64,000 nt of DNA from Paenibacillus senegalensis JC66. Its GTDB lineage: Bacteria > Bacillota > Bacilli > Paenibacillales > NBRC-103111. This document shows positions 36,681 through 45,918 of the stretch, piece by piece. A program made the translations under genes and the position numbers. The number at the start of each line of letters is the position of its first letter. Positions within the stretch are counted from its first letter, which is position 1. Location of the stretch: assembly GCF_000285515.1 (NCBI RefSeq), contig NZ_HE610959.1, positions 278,712 through 342,711 on the forward strand, written 5' to 3'. Below the pieces are notes generated by a model. That model had not been told where the DNA came from. It saw only the letters and a program-made list of their open reading frames with translations, and searched no databases.

Positions 36681-36810
36681 GCTGCCTTACCGACTCGCGA
36701 GAGGGCCAGCGTGCCGCTATTCAGGCTGCGTTACCGGCCCCAGCCGGGCCAACGTGCCGCTATTCGGCTGCCTTACCGGACCCAGCCGGGCCAACGTGTC
36801 TTTATACGAG
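36681..36810. repeat. 42-44 bp tandem repeat, three copies
   Basis: Units starting GCTGCCTTACCG at 36681, 36725 (GCTGCGTTACCG) and 36767, each containing a GGGCCA(A/G)CGTG stretch. It is downstream of mutS. Confidence 0.8.
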
Positions 36811-36884
36811 CTGCAAAAAGCGCACGACCAAGGCCTCCCGGCCCGCGGTCCGGGCTGTCATTCTCAGCATGCGATTTCATGCAG

Positions 36885-39770
36885 CTACAGCTTTTGCTTG
36901 AGCTCATACAGCAAGTTCATCGCCTGCAGTGGAGTCATGTTAATCAGATCGGCCTGCTTTAATTGCTCCACCACCCGGTAAATCTCACCGGAAGAAGAGT
37001 CCTCCTTAAGCAGGTCCATACTGCTGTTCCTTTCGGCAGTATAGGACTTCTTTTGCAGTTTGCTTTCCGCTGACGATAGAGACTCAGTGTCTCCGAAGAA
37101 GCTCAGTTGAACCGCCTCCGGGCTTCTCCCCGCTTGCGCCAACCGCTCGTTATCATGAGCATTACCGCAAGCATTACCTTGCGCATTATCATGAGCATTA
37201 TCACGAGCATTACCGTAAGCATTATCGTGAGCAATCTCCTGAGCATCATCCCGGGCCGCCGCCATCTCTTTGCGGCCTTGGTTTGCCTCTCCTCCATAAT
37301 CCACTGCTCTCGCCTCAAAAGTGCTGAGCAGCGCATAGGATCGTGAGATGATCGATTCCGGCAAGCCGGCGATTTGGGCACAATAAATACCGTAGCTTGT
37401 GCTTGCTGCGCCGGGAACCAGCTTGCGCAAGAACGTAACCTGCCTTCCGCTTTCCTTGACTGCCATGGAGTAATTGTGCAAATAGGTCAAGCTATCCTCC
37501 AAATGAGCCAGCTCGTGAAAATGGGTAGAGACGAGCGTCTTGCAGCCGATCTGGTCATGAAGGTATTCGATAACCGCCTGTGCGATAGCCATTCCTTCAC
37601 CGGTTGAGGTGCCTCTGCCAAGCTCATCAATAATGACCAGGCTTCGCGGTGTCGCTTTAGCTGTCATCGCTTGGATGTCCATCATCTCCACCATAAAGGT
37701 GCTCTGTCCGCCAATCAGATCATCGGCGGCGCCAATCCGCGTGAAGATCCGGTCCGTTATCGGAACAGCAGCCTGCTCAGCGGGGACAAAGCTGCCCATT
37801 TGAGCCATGATGGAAATCATCGCCACCTGTCTCATATAGGTGCTTTTCCCGGCCATATTCGGCCCGGTTATTAGCAGCACGCGGTTCGTGTCCATCTCCA
37901 TAACAGTGTCATTCGCGACAAAAGATTGCTCCTTCAGCACGGATTCTACCACGGGATGACGGCCTTCCTTCACAACCATATCGCCGTTCTCGGAGATGGC
38001 CGGCCGGGTGAAGCGATGGGAAGCGCTGACCACGGCCAAGGATTGCAGGGTATCGACACTTGCAATTGTGGCTGCCAGCTGCTGCAGACGGGTTCTATGT
38101 GCGGCAATCTCCTCACGCAGCTGAGTAAACAAGTCATATTCAATTAGGACCATCTTCTCCTGCGCTTCGAGAATTAACGCTTCCTTTTCCTTCAGCTCCG
38201 CAGTAATAAATCTCTCTGCGTTAGCGAGAGTTTGTTTCCGTTCATAGCGTCCTTCCGGCAGCAGTGACAGATTGGCGCGAGTTACCTCTATGTAATAGCC
38301 AAACACCTTGTTATAGCCGATCTTCAAAGACTTGATGCCGGTAGCTTCCCGCTCTTTTCTTTCCAGCTCGGCGATCCACTGCTTGCCGCTAGTATCAGCT
38401 TCTCTAAGCTTGTCCAGATGCTCATGGTAGCCTTTCTTGATAAGGCCTCCCTCCCTGACGGAAACCGGGGGATCATCCACAATAGCGGCTGCGATGAGCT
38501 CCAGAACATCCCCGCAGTCATCCATCTGCCGGACAAGCCGCCTTAAGGTGGATGAACCCGAATGCAAGCACAGCTCCTTCAGATGCGGCACCTGTCTCAA
38601 TGATTGGCGCAGAGCCGCCAAATCGCGCCCGTTGGCATTACCGTAGCAGATCCGGCCCACCAGCCGCTCCAGGTCATAAACCTCTTTGAGCTGGGAGCGA
38701 ATATCCTCGCGGACAATCATCTGGTTATGCAAGCATTCCACTGCTTCCAGACGGTCTTCAATAGACTGTTTATTCATCAGCGGCTTCTCAATCCAGCGCC
38801 GCAGCATCCGGGCACCCATCGCTGTCACCGTGCGGTCGAGCAGCCACAGCAGCGAGCCCTTCTTAGAGCGGTCTCTAACCGTCTCTACGAGCTCCAGGTT
38901 CCGCCGCGTGAACGGATCCATGACCATATATTGATCAGGCTCGTAACGCTGAATTCGCTCGATATGGTCCAAGGCTCTTTTTTGCGTCTCCTGCAAATAG
39001 CTCATTAGCAGCGCAACGGATGCTTGCTCGGCATCGTTCAAGCTCTGGACATCGCCAGCCTGGAACCGGCTGAGCGGGTCGTAATCGTGGCCTTGACTAC
39101 CTGAAGCATGACCAGTGAGCGAGCCGGTAAGTTCTGATGCAGCAGCCAATGGCCGGCCTCCTGGTGAGCCCGCGGATTCCCGCTCAGTATAGATGGGGAT
39201 TTTCGTATGCGAATACAGAGCTCTCACTTCTGCTAACAGGGTAGGAGCGCCTACAATCTCTGCAGGCGAATAGACACTGACCTCATCGAGCAATTGCTCC
39301 AGAGAGCTGCTGAAGGAAGTCGCGTAAAGCTCGCCTGTCGACAGATCACAAGAAGCCAGCGCATACTCCCCGTTGGATACTGCCAAAGCCGTTATGTAAT
39401 TGTTCTGGGATGTCCCGGCTTGTTTGTTATCCATAAACGTACCGGGAGTAACAACCTTCACCACTTCCCGGCGGACGATGCCTTTAGCATCCTGGGGGTT
39501 CTCCACCTGTTCACAAATGGCCACTTTGAACCCTTTTTCTATTAATCTGGCAATATAGCCATCAGCAGAATGATAGGGTACTCCGCACATCGGAATTTTT
39601 TCTTTGGCTCCGCCATCTCTCCCTGTTAAGGTTAATTCCAGCTCGCGCGAAGCTACTTTGGCATCTTCAAAAAACAACTCATAAAAATCTCCCAGCCTAA
39701 AAAACAAAAGAGCGTCCTGCACGCCCGATTTTACCGATAAGTATTGTTGAATCATTGGGGTATAAGTCAA
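36885..39770 (-). CDS. mutS: DNA mismatch repair protein MutS with repeat-expanded linker
   Basis: Mismatch-recognition ATPase. N-terminal mismatch-binding domain (FFRLGDFYELFFEDA), connector, lever and clamp domains, then the ATPase with Walker A GPNMAGKSTYMRQV and Walker B VIIDELGRGTSTGEG. At 961 residues it is ~60-100 longer than typical. The excess is a linker before the C-terminal helix-turn-helix tail, containing repeats of HDNA/GNA (plus strand 37150-37245), and a smaller insertion near residue 205. TTG 39770 follows GGAGGTTGCCCGGAA and gives MTYTPMIQQYL, the usual Bacillus N-terminus; ATG 39755 is a weaker alternative. cotE, mutS and mutL are neighbours as in B. subtilis. Confidence 0.95.
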   Translation of the reverse strand: MTYTPMIQQYLSVKSGVQDALLFFRLGDFYELFFEDAKVASRELELTLTGRDGGAKEKIPMCGVPYHSADGYIARLIEKGFKVAICEQVENPQDAKGIVRREVVKVVTPGTFMDNKQAGTSQNNYITALAVSNGEYALASCDLSTGELYATSFSSSLEQLLDEVSVYSPAEIVGAPTLLAEVRALYSHTKIPIYTERESAGSPGGRPLAAASELTGSLTGHASGSQGHDYDPLSRFQAGDVQSLNDAEQASVALLMSYLQETQKRALDHIERIQRYEPDQYMVMDPFTRRNLELVETVRDRSKKGSLLWLLDRTVTAMGARMLRRWIEKPLMNKQSIEDRLEAVECLHNQMIVREDIRSQLKEVYDLERLVGRICYGNANGRDLAALRQSLRQVPHLKELCLHSGSSTLRRLVRQMDDCGDVLELIAAAIVDDPPVSVREGGLIKKGYHEHLDKLREADTSGKQWIAELERKEREATGIKSLKIGYNKVFGYYIEVTRANLSLLPEGRYERKQTLANAERFITAELKEKEALILEAQEKMVLIEYDLFTQLREEIAAHRTRLQQLAATIASVDTLQSLAVVSASHRFTRPAISENGDMVVKEGRHPVVESVLKEQSFVANDTVMEMDTNRVLLITGPNMAGKSTYMRQVAMISIMAQMGSFVPAEQAAVPITDRIFTRIGAADDLIGGQSTFMVEMMDIQAMTAKATPRSLVIIDELGRGTSTGEGMAIAQAVIEYLHDQIGCKTLVSTHFHELAHLEDSLTYLHNYSMAVKESGRQVTFLRKLVPGAASTSYGIYCAQIAGLPESIISRSYALLSTFEARAVDYGGEANQGRKEMAAARDDAQEIAHDNAYGNARDNAHDNAQGNACGNAHDNERLAQAGRSPEAVQLSFFGDTESLSSAESKLQKKSYTAERNSSMDLLKEDSSSGEIYRVVEQLKQADLINMTPLQAMNLLYELKQKL

Positions 39771-39892
39771 TTCCGGGCAACCTCCAAACTGTGAGGGACA
39801 TAACCGTTCTTGCTATGGCCTGAACGGCAGCGTGTCCACCTGCTAATGCTCTTTACATTATAACACGAATCAGTACAGCCCTGTTGATATAA

Positions 39893-40429
39893 TCATTCGC
39901 TGTTCGAATCAAGCAGCCCGGCCTCACGTCTTGCCCTAATGATAACCGATTCGATGAATGGCCCTTTGGCTAAAGTATACTGCTCGCGGTCCATAGCATG
40001 GTCTTCGGCTAATCGCTTCTTTAGACTGGCATATTGTTCCCGCACATCCGGGTGCTCGGTCAGATAGTCCCTGAATAATTGCTGATTCGTCCAGTGCTCG
40101 CCTTTATAGATATATATATGAAGATGGTGGGTCCCGGCACCGCGCTCCCCTTTTCTAAAAAACCGTCTGAAAGGGAATGCTTCGTGATAAACCCATTCAT
40201 ACCCTATACGGGCGAACGGCTCCACCCATTCCAAAGCTTCGTCCAAGTGCCGAACACCGCCCATTAGGTCGAGAATAGGCTTCGCACTCATACCGATAAC
40301 CGAGGTGCTGCCGATATGCTCGATTCCCAGCAGCTTATCGCCCGCGATACGCCTTATTTGAGCCGCCTCCCGCTCATAGCTGACGGTCCACTGCGGATTG
40401 TAGGCTTCTACTATTACCGATTGCTCCAT
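39893..40429 (-). CDS. GrpB-family (UPF0157) nucleotidyltransferase-fold protein
   Basis: 178-residue protein of the GrpB/UPF0157 family, related to nucleotidyltransferases. It has the GIEHIGSTSVIGMSAKPILDLM motif (G-S-T and following Asp) and the HHLHIYIY segment. The biochemical function is not established; some family members are fused to CoaE. ATG 40429 follows AGGAAGCCGCTGACC. It lies between mutS and the amidoligase-like gene on the same strand. Confidence 0.88.
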   Translation of the reverse strand: MEQSVIVEAYNPQWTVSYEREAAQIRRIAGDKLLGIEHIGSTSVIGMSAKPILDLMGGVRHLDEALEWVEPFARIGYEWVYHEAFPFRRFFRKGERGAGTHHLHIYIYKGEHWTNQQLFRDYLTEHPDVREQYASLKKRLAEDHAMDREQYTLAKGPFIESVIIRARREAGLLDSNSE

Positions 40430-40546
40430 GGTCAGCGGCTTCCTCCTATTTCATAAACTGCTGTCACCCTTATCTCATGCAAGTATACGACATCTCGTGA
40501 TCTGATGTAAGCAGGTTTTCGCTCAAAAAAATGACACGATTATACG

Positions 40547-41959
40547 TCACAGCTTCCAATTACGGCGGAAATCCAGGCTGCTGTCAGGCGCTGAAGCAGC
40601 AAACAGCACTTGCTTCAAGGCGTCCAGCTGCTTGCTATGTGCTGAGTAAGCCGGCAGCTCCTCGAGCTCTTTCCATAATGGAGCGACAACGTTCAGCAGC
40701 TCTTTACGATTACCACGATAGAAGGCTTGCTGTACCCGGGACTCGGCCAGCGGCTCCTGCCGCAAATATCGGTAATTTTCCGCAAGGAGGAAAGCAAGAG
40801 TCAGCACTCCGGCAGTAATCTCAGGGGAAAGCAGCCAGCTTGGCAAGGTCCGATATTCGAAGCCTCCGTGCAGCTTGCGCCGGCAGTCTCCCAGATAGCC
40901 ATAGAGCGGCCGCCGCTGATGCGACCCTTTGTCTTCCAGCAGAGCTGCGGGTAAGGTTAAGTAGTTGTCGAGCTTGCGGACCAGCCCGGAATGCAGCCAA
41001 ATGCCGCTAAAGTGGATATGGCCACCAAGGGGAATGCCTTTGACCGGCATTCCACCTGACAGCCATTCCAATGCATCATCCGCAATCAGATCCTTAGCCT
41101 GCACCAATCCTGAATGGATGTTGTCCAGCAGCTTGCCGGGAGTTTCCGCCGGCTCCGGCCGGATCTCCACCAGCGGGTGGATTAACCTCCTCCCCCTCAA
41201 TACGACTGCATCACATCCGACATTACCTGATTTATCCATAAAACGGGAGGCTGGAATGACCTTGCCATTCGGACTTCGCAGTATAAATTCCGGATCGGCG
41301 CCAAGAAGCAAAGGTGCGTTTAGCCTGCGGCCGGCTTCCTCTTCCCTTGCGAAACGATTCATCGCCCCGGCGAAAAGCACGGCCAGCTTAGTCGTCAGCT
41401 TGGGCTGCGGCCGAACATCGAGAACAAAGGTGCCCCCAACCGGATGGATGCCGATTTGAACGAGGGCATAATCGAGCCCAAGCGCATAAACCGAACGCAC
41501 CGCCGTTTTCATCGCCCGCAGCACATGATAGCCGTTGCGCGGCCTTCCCAGCTCGCGGTAGCCGACGTTACGATCAATCCTGGAAGAAAGCAAGAGAGGC
41601 TCCACTAATGATTTTTCATAGACAGCCAAAGCCTCCATATGAAACACCGGAATCCAGTACAGTGTCGTATACGTCCGTTCCGCATTCTCTTTCCCTTGAG
41701 AGTCTGTTAAAGACAGGTTCCCCGTCTTAAGTCCATGCCGGTTCAGCGTTTCGTTGCGTTCAGAGATGCGCATCGCTCTTAATACTGCGGACAGCCGGTT
41801 AAGTGTCGGAATGGAGTCCGGCTCCTTGAGCGTCGTTCCCCAGCGTATCAGATACGTAGGGAGGGACTCGGCATCCAGCCGGCTGCCTGAAGTAACCTGC
41901 AGCCTCGCAAGCAGCAGTTCGATCCCCGGCTCATGATTATGCATAAAAAACACTGCCAT
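40547..41959 (-). CDS. Putative amidoligase (phiEco32-type COOH.NH2 ligase family)
   Basis: About 470 residues. The central and C-terminal part carries the signatures of the phiEco32-like amidoligase group: LLGADPEFILRSPNGKVIPA, GCDAVVLRG followed by a VEIRPEPAETP segment, LGGHIHFSGIW and FEYRTLPSWLLSPEI. These belong to the glutamine-synthetase-like ATP-grasp fold that forms amide bonds on peptides or proteins. The first ~220 residues are unfamiliar. ATG 41959 follows AAAGGGGGCGCTTGAA; a frame back to 42010 would start inside the cotE terminator and is rejected. Position next to cotE suggests, but does not prove, a spore-coat role such as cross-linking. Confidence 0.8.
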   Translation of the reverse strand: MAVFFMHNHEPGIELLLARLQVTSGSRLDAESLPTYLIRWGTTLKEPDSIPTLNRLSAVLRAMRISERNETLNRHGLKTGNLSLTDSQGKENAERTYTTLYWIPVFHMEALAVYEKSLVEPLLLSSRIDRNVGYRELGRPRNGYHVLRAMKTAVRSVYALGLDYALVQIGIHPVGGTFVLDVRPQPKLTTKLAVLFAGAMNRFAREEEAGRRLNAPLLLGADPEFILRSPNGKVIPASRFMDKSGNVGCDAVVLRGRRLIHPLVEIRPEPAETPGKLLDNIHSGLVQAKDLIADDALEWLSGGMPVKGIPLGGHIHFSGIWLHSGLVRKLDNYLTLPAALLEDKGSHQRRPLYGYLGDCRRKLHGGFEYRTLPSWLLSPEITAGVLTLAFLLAENYRYLRQEPLAESRVQQAFYRGNRKELLNVVAPLWKELEELPAYSAHSKQLDALKQVLFAASAPDSSLDFRRNWKL

Positions 41960-42008
41960 TTCAAGCGCCCCCTTTGTTCCCGCAAGCACGCACTGATAAT
42001 TTTTCAGC

Positions 42009-42030
42009 AAAAAAGAGGGCTGCCGCCCTC
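42009..42030 (-). terminator. Terminator of cotE
   Basis: GAGGGC TGCC GCCCTC (42015-42030) followed on the minus strand by TTTTTT (42009-42014), 45 bases past cotE. Confidence 0.8.
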
Positions 42031-42074
42031 AGCAAAAGCTGGTTATGCACATATAATGGTTAGCAAAGATACAA

Positions 42075-42641
42075 TCAGTTGTAATCCTCATCAATCAAGT
42101 CAGGATCCAGGTCCTCATATTCGCCGAGGTCCGCATCATCGAAATCGAATGATTTTTCATAGTCGGGCAATCCATGCGGGTTAACCAGTACGCACACCTT
42201 GGTTTCAGCGATCATTTCGATCTGGAACTCCCTTTCCACTCGAATGATGACACTGTCACCGTTGGACGCAACTGTGGCTTCCACACAGTTAGGTTCTTGT
42301 GTTGCTAAGGCCGATACCTCCGAAGTGGATGCCCTGTGTTTTTTATCCACATAAGTCAACGGAATAACATCAACATAAGATACCGTCTCCTTGGCTACAT
42401 CCGTTTTGGAGTTTCCATCATAAGAATACCAGATGTTGATATCGTAAGTACCGATTACTTCCACCCCATCGCTGGCTTTTGCCGCCTCATACTGGTGGTT
42501 GATAAGCCAGGCGCCGAGTATGCTCGTAGGGGTATTCGCCGGAGTGACGTTGTGGCTTACCTGACTGAATTTGCGTCCCTTGCCGCAGACAGCTTTTGTA
42601 ATAATCTCTCTAAATTGAAAGTCTTTATCTTTAATCGACAT
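42075..42641 (-). CDS. cotE: Outer spore coat morphogenetic protein CotE
   Basis: 188-residue protein that nucleates assembly of the outer coat round the forespore from the mother-cell cytosol. The N-terminus (KDFQFREIITKAVCGKGRKF), the HNVTPANTPTSILGAWLINH segment, GTYDINIWYSYDGNSKT and the very acidic C-terminal tail (ending DLIDEDYN) are characteristic of CotE. ATG 42641 follows GGAGGAGGTTGAACA. A sigma-E-type promoter lies upstream. A terminator after the gene separates it from the amidoligase-like gene. Confidence 0.96.
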   Translation of the reverse strand: MSIKDKDFQFREIITKAVCGKGRKFSQVSHNVTPANTPTSILGAWLINHQYEAAKASDGVEVIGTYDINIWYSYDGNSKTDVAKETVSYVDVIPLTYVDKKHRASTSEVSALATQEPNCVEATVASNGDSVIIRVEREFQIEMIAETKVCVLVNPHGLPDYEKSFDFDDADLGEYEDLDPDLIDEDYN

Positions 42642-42674
42642 TGTTCAACCTCCTCCATGCAATCATTCTTATAA

Positions 42675-42703
42675 ATTGTATGCAGGACATTCGTCTAGAG
42701 TGA
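42675..42703 (-). promoter_or_regulatory. Sigma-E promoter of cotE
   Basis: On the minus strand a perfect sigma-E -10 CATACAAT (42675-42682) lies 14 bases after a partial -35 TCACTCT (42697-42703), about 35 bases before the start codon. B. subtilis cotE also has a sigma-E promoter. Confidence 0.65.
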
Positions 42704-42864
42704 CAAAAATTTTTCGAGAATCGTATAGAGAGTCTGCACCTCACAGGCCGCCTTAGCCTGTGATTTGGCTGAACCGCGGAGTGGACAAGACTATTGTCCT
42801 CTACTTTATCTGCTCTTTTTATTAGATAAGCATTTTGCATAATTCGATTTCATTTACAAGTAAT

Positions 42865-42908
42865 AACAAGATATAGACAAACTGAAGCGTTTGGATCTAT
42901 ATCTTGTT
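42865..42908. terminator. Hairpin between cotE and the ABC transporter operon
   Basis: AACAAGATATAGA (42865-42877) and TCTATATCTTGTT (42896-42908) form a perfect 13-bp stem, with inner CAAAC/GTTTG pairing. It lies past the end of the transporter operon and probably marks its transcription end, though the T tract is weak. Confidence 0.55.
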
Positions 42909-43003
42909 TGATTAAAGGCTTATATGGAATTTATGCAAAAATGCTCAAGACATTGACTATCCAACCTGCGGATCACTAGCATTTTTAGTTTTTGCAGCCG
43001 ATC

Positions 43004-43849
43004 TCAGCGCTGCCTGATCAGCTTGCTTTCCAAATACGCTACAGCCTGATACATCAAGGTGGCGACAATAGCGATAATAAATAAACTTCCGATGACCAGT
43101 GAAAAGTTAAACACTTGAAATCCGTAAATGATTAAATAACCAAGGCCCTGTTTAGAAACCAGAAATTCGCCGACAATGACTCCTATCCAAGCCAGGCCGA
43201 CGTTCACTTTAAGCGTCGAAACGATGGCCGGGAAGGAGGCGGGAAAGATCACTTTGCGAAATACACTGGAGCGGCTTCCGCCAAAAACCCGGACTACTTT
43301 TACATAATTCGAATCCACTTCGTTAAAGCTGGAATAAATAACGAGAGTCGTAATGATGACCGTGATCGCCAGGGTCATCCCGATAATGGATAATACACCC
43401 GGACCGAGACCGACGATAAATAACGGGCCTAAGGCAACCTTAGGCATGCTGTTCAGCACGACAATGTATGGGTCCAGCACTTTTTGCAGAAATGGAGACC
43501 ACCAGATCAATACCGCAATGACAGTACCCAGCAGCGTTCCCAACACAAAGCCGACAAGTGTCTCCAGAACGGTAACTCCGATATGCGGCAGCAGAGTCCC
43601 CTCCACAAGCCTCGAATACAAGAGCGCCCATACCTTGCTCGGATAGCTGAAAAGAAGCACGTCAATCCAATTTTTCCTTCCCGCTATTTCCCATAGCAGC
43701 AGCCCGCCAAGCAGCAGCGCCAACTGGGTAAAGCGAACCCACACCTTGCTCTTGAACTGCTTTTGTTTGTAGCTGCGGTATATAGCATCCGTCAAGGGGA
43801 GGGTTGGATTTGGCGCTTGAATAGGCCCTTCTTTATTCTCCGTTTTCAT
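43004..43849 (-). CDS. ABC transporter permease, SsuC/TauC/NitT type
   Basis: About 281-residue membrane protein with six predicted helices and the BPD-transport EAA loop ([27 protein letters not shown]). It resembles permeases for sulfonates, taurine, nitrate or pyrimidine precursors. ATG 43849 follows AGGAGGGAGAGCCGG; an upstream ATG (43882) lies inside the ATPase gene. The start overlaps the ATPase gene by 17 bases. It forms an operon with the ATPase and substrate-binding lipoprotein. Confidence 0.92.
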   Translation of the reverse strand: MKTENKEGPIQAPNPTLPLTDAIYRSYKQKQFKSKVWVRFTQLALLLGGLLLWEIAGRKNWIDVLLFSYPSKVWALLYSRLVEGTLLPHIGVTVLETLVGFVLGTLLGTVIAVLIWWSPFLQKVLDPYIVVLNSMPKVALGPLFIVGLGPGVLSIIGMTLAITVIITTLVIYSSFNEVDSNYVKVVRVFGGSRSSVFRKVIFPASFPAIVSTLKVNVGLAWIGVIVGEFLVSKQGLGYLIIYGFQVFNFSLVIGSLFIIAIVATLMYQAVAYLESKLIRQR

Positions 43850-44633
43850 CCGGCTCTCCCTCCTGTCGTTCCTCCGACTCAAGCTCTCTCCAAATCTGAT
43901 GAAACAAAGGATGGAACTGCGGGTGCTCCCTTGCTTTAAGCGGGGCAGCTTCCCGGATTTCGTGAGGAATCACGACTTCCCTGCGGATCGTTCCCGGATT
44001 GCGGCCCATAATGAGAACCCTATCACTCATCGCCACGGCCTCCGAGATGTCGTGAGTAACCAGCAGCGCTGTTTTTCCCCGGATGCTCAGGGTATGAGAC
44101 AACAATTCTTCAAGCTGCAGCTTGGTCTGATAATCGAGAGCCGAGAACGGTTCGTCTAGCAGCAGCACCTCCGGTTCTGTAGCCAGCGTGCGGGCCAGAG
44201 CGACCCTTTGACGCATTCCGCCGGAGAGCTGGCTCGGGTAAAGCTGCTCCGTTCCCGCAAGCCCTATCTCCTCCAGCAGATGGCTCGCGTACTCCTTATG
44301 CGGGCCCGTTAAACGGCCAGTCAATTCCAGCCCAATCATCAAGTTTTGCCAAATGGTCCTCCACGGAAATAAATAGTCCTGCTGCAGCATGTAGCCCACT
44401 TTTTCCGAAGGGCTTTCAACCTTCTCCCCAAACAGCTTCACTGTTCCCTGCGTAGGCTGGATCAACCCGGCAATCGTGGAGAGGACGGTCGTCTTACCGC
44501 ATCCGCTTGGTCCCACCAGGGAGACGAATTCTCCCGGCGCTACCGAAAAAGAAATACGATCAATAGCCAAAGATGCCCCACTGTCGGTGACGTACACTTG
44601 TGTAATGCCTTCCAATGCGACGGCAGGCTTCAA
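43833..44633 (-). CDS. ABC transporter ATP-binding protein, SsuB/TauB type
   Basis: 266-residue nucleotide-binding domain. Walker [16 protein letters not shown]-loop [11 protein letters not shown], signature [16 protein letters not shown], Walker [12 protein letters not shown] and H-loop [14 protein letters not shown] are all intact. The segment order and spacing fit the nitrate/sulfonate/taurine importer class. TTG 44633 follows GAGGAGGTGATACT, a near-perfect ribosome binding site. Middle gene of the three-gene operon. No riboswitch, including the TPP type, is seen upstream of the operon, so the substrate remains open. Confidence 0.93.
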   Translation of the reverse strand: MKPAVALEGITQVYVTDSGASLAIDRISFSVAPGEFVSLVGPSGCGKTTVLSTIAGLIQPTQGTVKLFGEKVESPSEKVGYMLQQDYLFPWRTIWQNLMIGLELTGRLTGPHKEYASHLLEEIGLAGTEQLYPSQLSGGMRQRVALARTLATEPEVLLLDEPFSALDYQTKLQLEELLSHTLSIRGKTALLVTHDISEAVAMSDRVLIMGRNPGTIRREVVIPHEIREAAPLKAREHPQFHPLFHQIWRELESEERQEGEPDENGE

Positions 44634-44668
44634 AGTATCACCTCCTCATGAATTCCATGAAGCTTGCT

Positions 44669-45679
44669 TTACGGTGAGGATAAAGCGGAAATGGCCTGTT
44701 CTGCGAACCGGTTATCAATCAGCGCCTCCGGCTCCACTCGCTCTTCCAGTTCACCTGCTGCTTCCATAATGTCCAGCAAGTTATTCCACTCATCCGCGTC
44801 TATGATCGGATCGGTGGCAAAGGAGCCCTGCTCTTTGTAACGCTCGACAACACGGGCAATGATTTCTTCGTCTGTATCATCAAAAAAACCGGCAATTGCC
44901 CTAGTAATTTCTTCCACCGGCTGGGTCTCCACCCAAAGCTGGGCGCGATGAACCGCATTGGTGAATTTTTGAATCAATTCTTCATTCTTTTCGATATAGC
45001 TTTGTTTGGCCATAAATACGGTATAGGGCAAATGCCCGCTCTCCACTCCAAAGGAGGCTATAACGTGGCCGCGTCCTTCTTTCTCAAATACAGAGGCCTG
45101 GGGCTCGAATAACTGGACAAAATCGCCTGTCCCCGATGCAAAGGCTGTCGGGATGTTGGCAAACTCCACATTTTGCAGAAGCTCGAGATCGTTATGGGGA
45201 TCAATCCCGTGTAATTTCAAGGTGAATTCGCCCGCCATTTGCGGCATTCCGCCCTTTCGCTGACCGAGAAAGGTGGTGCCTTTAAGCTGTGACCATTCAA
45301 AATCGGGAAGAGGCTCCCTGGCCACCAGAAAGGTACCGTCAGTCTGCGTCACTTGGGCAAAATTAATAATCGGATCGTCACTGCCCTGCTGGTGAACATA
45401 GATGGAGGTTTCCGAGCCGACCAGCGCAATATCGATTCCGCCGGAGAGCAAGGTAGTCATGGTTTTGTCTCCGCCAAATGTCGTGGTGAGCTCCACTGTC
45501 AACCCTTCTTCTTCAAAGAAGCCTTGCGAAATCGCCACATACTGCGGCGCGTAAAAAATCGAGCGAGTCACTTCGCCTACCCGCAGGGTCTCACTGCCTT
45601 GGGCGGATGAGCAAGCAGCCAGTACGACCAGTGATACCATCCCGAGCCAAGCGATAAACCGCCGAGCCCAACGCTTCAT
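44669..45679 (-). CDS. ABC transporter substrate-binding lipoprotein, SsuA/THI5-like
   Basis: 336-residue lipoprotein with a signal peptide ending in the lipobox VVLAAC (Cys ~23). The mature part has the SsuA/NMT1-like fold: RVGEVTRSIFYAPQYVAISQ, GFFEEEGLTVELTTTFGGD, LLSGGIDIALVGSETSIY. This family binds aliphatic sulfonates, taurine, nitrate or hydroxymethylpyrimidine-type compounds; the ligand cannot be told. It is first in the operon, 36 bases ahead of the ATPase gene. ATG 45679 follows AAGGGGGAATAGGCT. Confidence 0.92.
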   Translation of the reverse strand: MKRWARRFIAWLGMVSLVVLAACSSAQGSETLRVGEVTRSIFYAPQYVAISQGFFEEEGLTVELTTTFGGDKTMTTLLSGGIDIALVGSETSIYVHQQGSDDPIINFAQVTQTDGTFLVAREPLPDFEWSQLKGTTFLGQRKGGMPQMAGEFTLKLHGIDPHNDLELLQNVEFANIPTAFASGTGDFVQLFEPQASVFEKEGRGHVIASFGVESGHLPYTVFMAKQSYIEKNEELIQKFTNAVHRAQLWVETQPVEEITRAIAGFFDDTDEEIIARVVERYKEQGSFATDPIIDADEWNNLLDIMEAAGELEERVEPEALIDNRFAEQAISALSSP

Positions 45680-45834
45680 AGCCTATTCCCCCTTCTTCAT
45701 AATTCTTGCTTCTGTATCCTATGTCCGCTGCCTAAAAAGTGTTAAGGACAGCTGAATAAATCCCCCGGGAGCAAGCACGGCTAAGCAGCTTGCCCGCCCG
45801 TGAAGCATTAGCCTGCCGGCATGTCAATCTCGCT

Positions 45835-45865
45835 TCAAAAAAAATAACCCCACATAAGTGGGGTT
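45835..45865 (-). terminator. Terminator of the M32 carboxypeptidase gene
   Basis: AACCCCAC TTAT GTGGGGTT (45846-45865) followed on the minus strand by ATTTTTTTT (45837-45845). Confidence 0.85.
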
Positions 45866-45918
45866 CGCAGAGAGCCGGGATGCTTACTCAACTTACCGGC
45901 AGCTATCGCACAGCAGCT

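Noticed and set aside
45680..45834. TPP riboswitch ahead of the SsuABC/THI5-like transporter
   Set aside because: The CTGAGA and ACCTGATC-type cores are absent, so a thiamine-precursor role is not supported.
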